A stretch of DNA of 64,000 nucleotides, from positions 1,550,001 to 1,614,000 of the forward strand of contig NOKP01000003.1 in assembly GCA_002682825.1 (NCBI GenBank), written 5' to 3'. This document shows positions 59,316 to 64,000 of the stretch, in pieces. The notes below the pieces were generated by a model. That model saw nothing but the letters and a program-made list of their open reading frames with translations. It ran no database searches and was not told the origin of the DNA. The position numbers and the translations under genes are program-made. This DNA comes from Neonectria sp. B-13 (Eukaryota > Ascomycota > Sordariomycetes > Hypocreales > Nectriaceae). Each line of letters opens with the position of its first letter. The first letter of the stretch is position 1.

Positions 59316-60200
59316 ATGCTGAGTACGCTCTACTCCTCCCCCTTCTCCCTCTACTCTATGATGGCCCGCCATACCATCCAACTCGGCCCTACGACACATG
59401 ACGCGAGGCCGCCCCAAAAGATCAGCCTTAGCTTGATCAACACCCGTAAGAATGAGGCTCTGACGGAGGATTACCTCGTCAGGGTGAACCCCAGAGGCCA
59501 GATTCCCGCCATGACCGGCAACGTGCTTGAGCAGCTACTTACTGACAGTCGCTCTATCTCGCTTCATCTGGCTGAGAAGCACTACCCGGCCATGCTGCCA
59601 GTGGAACGTACAGCCGTCATCAGGGACCTCCTCGAAAGGATCTATAATATCTATGGCCTGTCATTCAGCAACAAGAACCCAACAGCAGAGATGATGCAGC
59701 ATAACCCTTCACCCGTGGAGGATATCCTCAAGAGAACTGATCTCAGCCCGGAATACCGCATGGCTCTCGAAGCCAAGCTCAAATTGTACGTCGCTCCTCC
59801 CGTCCTTCGCTGCTGTCACTAACTCTCTCAATCACTAAGCCACAACGAGAACAATGCCGTCGCCTTCCAGCCAGCCATCGTGGCCAAAGCCTGTACAGAC
59901 CTGCAGGCCATCTTTGCAGAGATCACGGAGCTCCGCAGGCAAAGCGGCGTTTCCAACAACAATGCGGAATGGACCTTTGGCACTCAGGTGGGCCCCACGG
60001 TGCTCGACAGCCATCTCCTTCCGCTCTTACTGCGCTGCATCGATGCCGGCAACGCCGAGCTCGTTCCCCAGGAGCTCCGGCGGTGGGCCGGAGTTAAGGC
60101 AAAAAGCCCCGCGTGGCAAAAGGTCATGCACGGCAGGTCGACACAGTGGGACCCTTCGATGGGCCCTGTTGAGGATATGCAGGAGATGATGTCCCTGTGA
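59316..60200 (+). CDS. Glutathione S-transferase-like protein
   Basis: Exons 59316-59785 and 59840-60200 (54-bp intron, branch CTAAC) give 276 residues. The N-terminal thioredoxin-like part starts LYSSPFSLYSMMARHTIQLG and continues with EDYLVRVNPRGQIPAMTG and LTDSRSISLHLAEKHYP, the cis-Pro loop and the Asp/Ser glutathione-binding region of GSTs. The C-terminal half is helical (AIFAEITELRRQSG, VGPTVLDSHLLPLLLRCIDA). The start used is ATG 59316; an ATG 16 bp upstream is in another frame. It may conjugate or isomerise an electrophilic intermediate of the neighbouring pathway, or serve detoxification generally. Confidence 0.8.
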
Positions 60201-60660
60201 GACTTGTTGCTGCTTAGGTAACAAATCCGACTACATGTCGTGTCAAGGGCGTCGGCGCAAGGGGAGAAGATCTGCCAACTGGGACTATGTATACCATGGT
60301 GACGTGATTGTTCGAAGCGGGGTATAACTACGATGTACATAGGGACGCTGGCGCTCCCCACAATCATTTCACAGGTGTTGGTGTTTCTCATGTAATATAC
60401 CTACTATACTGCTCCTTTCTATCACTCTGACTTGCCCCCGGTAACTGACGCTACGCCATCGCGATAATTGAGCACCTGTGCCTGCGGGACCCTGGCCGCA
60501 CACGAGCAGGCTCTTAATCGATGATGAATTTGTCGGATTCAGCGGCTCAGCGAGGACGCGCTGATATGATAATGACGTAATGGTTCCGCTCCTCGCCGAC
60601 CCGTCCTGTTTCGCATTCTCCAAGTGTATTATACTCACTCCAAGTACCAGTCCAGTTACA
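60201..60660. other. Spacer / promoter of second MCT-like gene
   Basis: 460 bp, no gene seen; no copy of the YGGRYA dyad was found here. Confidence 0.5.
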
Positions 60661-62116
60661 ATGGGAGATGTCGAAGAATATCGTTTCCCGGAGTCGCGAA
60701 CGTTGCCTCGTGGCGAGCGAGACGATCCCGACGTCGAACCAAGTGTCGTGGATGCGGAGCAGACCAATTCGAGGCAGATGGAATCAAAGAGGACAAAACT
60801 CTGTGTTCTCATAGGCTCTGGGATACTTCAGTTCCCAATATGGGGTAGGTTTGGCCCCATGTCTGGATTGCAACGCTACTTACGCTCGTGCAGGTTTTGC
60901 TATGAGCTACGGTATATTCCAGGAGTATTACTCCGACAACATGACACTGGAAGGAGACCGCAACGTCACTGGTGTAATTGGCACGACCGCTAATGGTGTC
61001 ATGTACCTATCCATGCCCTTCCTCTTCGCGCTGTTCACCAGACGATGGGCTCATCACCGCCAACTTGCCGCTCTTTGTGGCACCGTGATCGCATGCGTCA
61101 GCTTCTTCCTGTCCTCTTACAGCACCAATATCTGGCACTTGGTCGTGACACAGGGCATCACATCTGCTTTGGGGTGTGCCCTCATCTATAGTCCAACAAC
61201 GCTCTCTCTCGGCGAGTGGTACACTACCAGCAACCGTGCTTTGGCATACGGAATCGTTCTGTCTTGCAAGAACATCGTTGGGACCAGCTGCCCATTCATA
61301 CTTCGAGCTTTGATTGATGTCTACGGCTACCGGACCACTCTGAAAGTCTGGACTGCGATTGTTGGTGGAACAAGTATCTTTTCTATCTACTTGATACCAA
61401 CCCACCCGTCGAAAATCTTGATACACAACACTCGAGCACACAGAATCCCCTGGAATTTCCTCAAACACCGATCTATCTACTTCTACAGCATAGCCATCAT
61501 CTTCCAAAGCTCTGGCTATGGTATTCCGCAAACGTATTTGAGCACCTACGCCCGAGATGTCGCCTTATTGTCTCAGACCTCAGGCACACTGATGCTGGCT
61601 CTCTTTAATGCACCCGGCATTATTGCTTCTTCCTTCTTTGGATGGCTGAGCGACAATAAGCGAATCACTCTTTCAGCCCAGGCCGTATCCGCGATCCCCC
61701 CTGTCTGCTGTGCCCTTTCTACTTTTCTCCTTTGGGGCTTGACCTTCCAGGGCAGCATTGGCCTCCTCATAGTCTTCTCTATGACGTTTGGGTTCTTCTC
61801 CAGTGGCTATAGCGCTACCTGGGGAGGGATGCTCAAACAGATGGAGTCTGAGTCTGCCGAGAGAAACGAGGCAGTTGACTCCGGAATGCTCTATGGTCTG
61901 CTAAATGGTGTCAGAGGGATCGGATATGCAAGTGGAGGGTTTGCTGGTGTGGGACTGCTAAAAGCTGGAACTATATGGACCAGCCACCGCTTTGCTTATG
62001 GGACCTCATACGGGCCCCTTATACTCTTTACGGGGCTTTCTTCCCTCCTTGGAGGCTGGGTCGTTCTATGGAGGTGGAATCCGAAGACACTCTTGCCACG
62101 AGTGTCGAGAGGGTAA
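60661..62116 (+). CDS. MFS transporter, monocarboxylate-transporter-like (second copy)
   Basis: Exons 60661-60844 and 60894-62116 (49-bp intron) give 468 residues. After a polar N-terminus, the first helix (LCVLIGSGILQFPIWGFAMS) is followed by YGIFQEYYSDNMTLEGD, a loop typical of fungal MCT-like carriers. Eleven to twelve hydrophobic segments follow, including ITSALGCALIYSPTTLSLGE and GFFSSGYSATWGGML; the central loop contains RIPWNFLKHRSIY. The gene is tandem to the GST-like gene. It could export or import an acid handled by the ligase, but no substrate can be deduced. Confidence 0.85.
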
Positions 62117-62575
62117 GGTGCGCCAATGTGGATTTGGTCACACATGGTGTGTTCATGAAGTTCCCAGCGGAGGATGAGGAGATCATTTGCCCAAGGCAGG
62201 ATGGAAGGCTTACAAGATAGGAGAGCGGGGTGACGGCGAGGTTACTATCCTCCCCGTCGACTAGGTAAGAGAGTCGACAGCGAAGTGTCAATGGAACTGA
62301 GAAGTTGAGGGTCAGAGACGGGCAGACTCGTCCTTATCTGAAACGAAACAAAGCTATGCGCTCCGGGATTTGCACCAACCCCAATCATATCCAAGAGTGG
62401 CATGCCGTACTTGTTTGTTGTGTAGGAATACAGACACAAGCGCATTAAGATGTGGATCATTCGAGCGCTGAGCTAGAAACACATCTGCCTCATCCAGGGA
62501 GCAGGATGGCTATCCAGCGACTTGCGACCTTGAAGATGCTCGTCAGGATCCCCTCCACCTTGACTGGATCTACCC
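62117..62575. other. Intergenic
   Basis: Nothing recognised beyond the 3' end of the MFS gene. Confidence 0.5.
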
Positions 62576-63332
62576 CTATTTAACCCTGCAGGTACTTAAT
62601 CGATCAGAGAAGGCCCTGTGGCAGCGCAGCCAGACGTGGCACCCGAGCCGACATACTTGATGAGATGCAACGCAAAGGAAAGAAAGGATAATCCAATCCA
62701 TCATTAGCACCCGACTCGGCGACATTAAGATTCTGAAGGCCTTTACTTGCCCTTGACTATGACAGCCGAGAGCACAGGGTCCGTTGGTGTCACACATGAA
62801 TCCACGGCGAGGGCATGCAGAAAGCTGGGCGTTACAAAGAGTCTCGAGACAATAAGGCTTGTGGTCATCCACATGCGTGTAATTCCTGGCCCGAGTAACA
62901 AGGGAAGAGACTTCCATTGTTTTTGCAAGTACATGCTGAGAAGTTGAACGCTCGCCAGGACGAGCTGGACGCCCAGCACTAGCCGAGAGAAGTTAAGAGT
63001 GGTGACATTCAGATTGTCTTCATAGTCGATTTCTGAGACGCCATCCAAAGAACACATTGCATGGTCTCTTGGTCTTATGAAATTGGCGGCATTGGGTCTA
63101 ACTGTTTCCTCATCGGGTTAGCGGCCAAGACACAAATGCTAAGACATCAGCAAGGTGGGGTACAGCATGCAGGGTGCAACCGAAACGATCCGCAGGCTTC
63201 AGAGAGATAGTGACTTTCCTTGAGGAGAAATGATACTGGGCTAAATAACGAGATAAAGCCTCCTAGAAGGGTTAAGATGATATTAATGTTGGAGACTGGT
63301 TTCAAAGAGGTTTTCTTATCATCCTGGTCCAC
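62576..63332 (-). pseudogene. Broken Na+/H+ antiporter gene fragment
   Basis: Minus-strand pieces match the N-terminal part of fungal plasma-membrane Na+/H+ antiporters (Nha1/Sod2 type). In order they are: LTLLGGFISLFSPVSFLLKE with SHYLSEA (about 63190-63290), PNAANFIRPRDHAM (about 63060-63100), TTLNFSRLVLGVQLVLASVQ and KSLPLLLGPGITRMW (about 62870-63005), and SCVTPTDPVLSAVIVKGK ending in a stop (62743). Further pieces follow in other frames: LQNLNVAESGANDGLDYPF and ALHLIKYVGSGATSG. The second Asp of the conserved ND pair is retained. There are stops, frame changes and a deletion after KGK, and no more of the protein follows. It is a truncated, decayed copy. Confidence 0.7.
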
Positions 63333-63678
63333 AATTCCTTTTGCCCCTCATTTACGGAACTGGGCTAAGCCCATTGACGTAAGGTCGTACTGTGACGTCG
63401 TTGCCGATGGGAATCGCACGTGGATTATCGCGACCAAGAGTGGGTGTCGAGAAAATATGGCATTCCTTGATAAACCTGATTTAAAAATAACAAAAGCGAA
63501 TGTAAACAACAAAATTTTCGTTTTTTCCCGAACCCTCGACTTTCCATTGTGTATTAAAACCAAAGCCACCGAAGAAAGAAAAAACAATACCCCTTCTAGG
63601 CCACAGCTGTTGCCTCATTGGATCTCCTTTCCCAAGTTGAAGTCCTCTGGCGTCCTAGATACCTCAGCTGCCGTTGAT
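63333..63678. other. Intergenic
   Basis: A 170-codon plus-strand open stretch (63220-63732) overlaps the antiporter relic antisense, lacks an ATG at its start and has no motif. It is not called. Confidence 0.45.
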
Positions 63679-63968
63679 TCAGTAGTCAACGATGACCCCC
63701 TCAGGTCCAATACGTTCGTCATTGTGAGTTAGGGACAAAGATAGACCGTGGTGAGTGTTATGCAAAACCTGGAGATAGACCTTATCTTCAGACGAAACAA
63801 CCGGATTGGCTTTCATCCACGTGAGGCGGCAAAGTGTCTTGACCCCGTTGTGGGAGGGGCCTTGCCGGCAGATGGTGAGTGTGAGCCCACGACCTGCGGC
63901 AGTCTTTCGGATTGCGAATGCGTCAGTTGGCACCTTGAAGCCAATGGGCTTCGTGGAAGAAAGTGAAA
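63679..63968 (-). CDS. Possible terminal exon of a gene beyond the right edge
   Basis: A minus-strand frame reads from a possible splice acceptor (CTTCTAG, about 63969-63975) through KPIGFKVPTDAFAIRKTAAG and VKTLCRLTWMKANPVVSSED to a stop at 63679, about 96 codons. There is no in-frame ATG before 63679 that gives a sensible start, so if real it is a last exon whose gene continues to the right. No domain is recognised. Confidence 0.25.
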
Positions 63969-64000
63969 CGCCCTAGAAGTTCCATTTAGCCTATTATTCC

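Noticed and set aside
63220..63732. 170-codon plus-strand ORF
   Set aside because: Begins at TTG, overlaps the antiporter relic antisense, no motif.

Overview
The window is a 64-kb piece of a filamentous ascomycete (Pezizomycotina) genome, most likely a Sordariomycete. The grounds are: protein genes with short introns (about 48-180 bp, mostly 50-70) carrying GT-AG ends and CTAAC/CTGAC/CTAAT branch points; fungal-type families (Zn2Cys6 regulators, a LaeA-like methyltransferase, Sad1/SUN, Dbp4, Esf1); and no prokaryotic operon structure. The species is not determined. All gene models were built by hand from splice signals and reading-frame continuity; exon sums were checked to be multiples of three.

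Layout. 1-10.6 kb is gene-poor: a partial ankyrin-repeat gene running off the left edge, a broken DUF7587-type gene, a phosphotransferase (APH-fold) gene with an apparent frameshift, a small orphan gene, a broken EST1-like gene and an AT-rich stretch. 10.6-33.7 kb is a conserved housekeeping block: quinone oxidoreductase, UDP-glucose 4-epimerase, a Sad1-like SUN protein, the RNA helicase Dbp4, a four-pass membrane protein, the ribosome-biogenesis factor Esf1, a LaeA-like methyltransferase, a small membrane protein and an FMO-type monooxygenase. 34-36 kb holds a repeat-rich, possibly LTR-derived stretch and an unrecognised gene fragment. 36-43 kb has a UCH-family deubiquitinase, an Mpv17/PMP22 protein, an MCT-like MFS transporter and an orphan membrane protein. 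44.8-62.1 kb is an accessory, catabolism-like block: nitrilase, divergent sugar-porter MFS transporter, two Zn2Cys6 transcription factors, a peroxisomal acyl-CoA synthetase (C-terminal AKL), a glutathione-transferase-like protein and a second MCT-like MFS transporter. The right end has a broken Na+/H+ antiporter gene and a possible terminal exon of a gene that continues beyond the window.

The most interesting signal is regulatory. The 718-bp promoter shared by the divergent nitrilase and sugar-porter genes contains several copies of a dyad of the form YGGRYA-N5-TRTCCR. The same dyad, and a second perfect inverted repeat built from the same half-site, occur upstream of the first Zn2Cys6 gene about 5 kb away. 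This suggests a self-regulated, substrate-inducible nitrile/acid utilisation module: uptake by MFS, hydrolysis by nitrilase, CoA activation in the peroxisome, with GST and a second transporter as accessories. The cis-element match is seen in the sequence; the pathway is inference.
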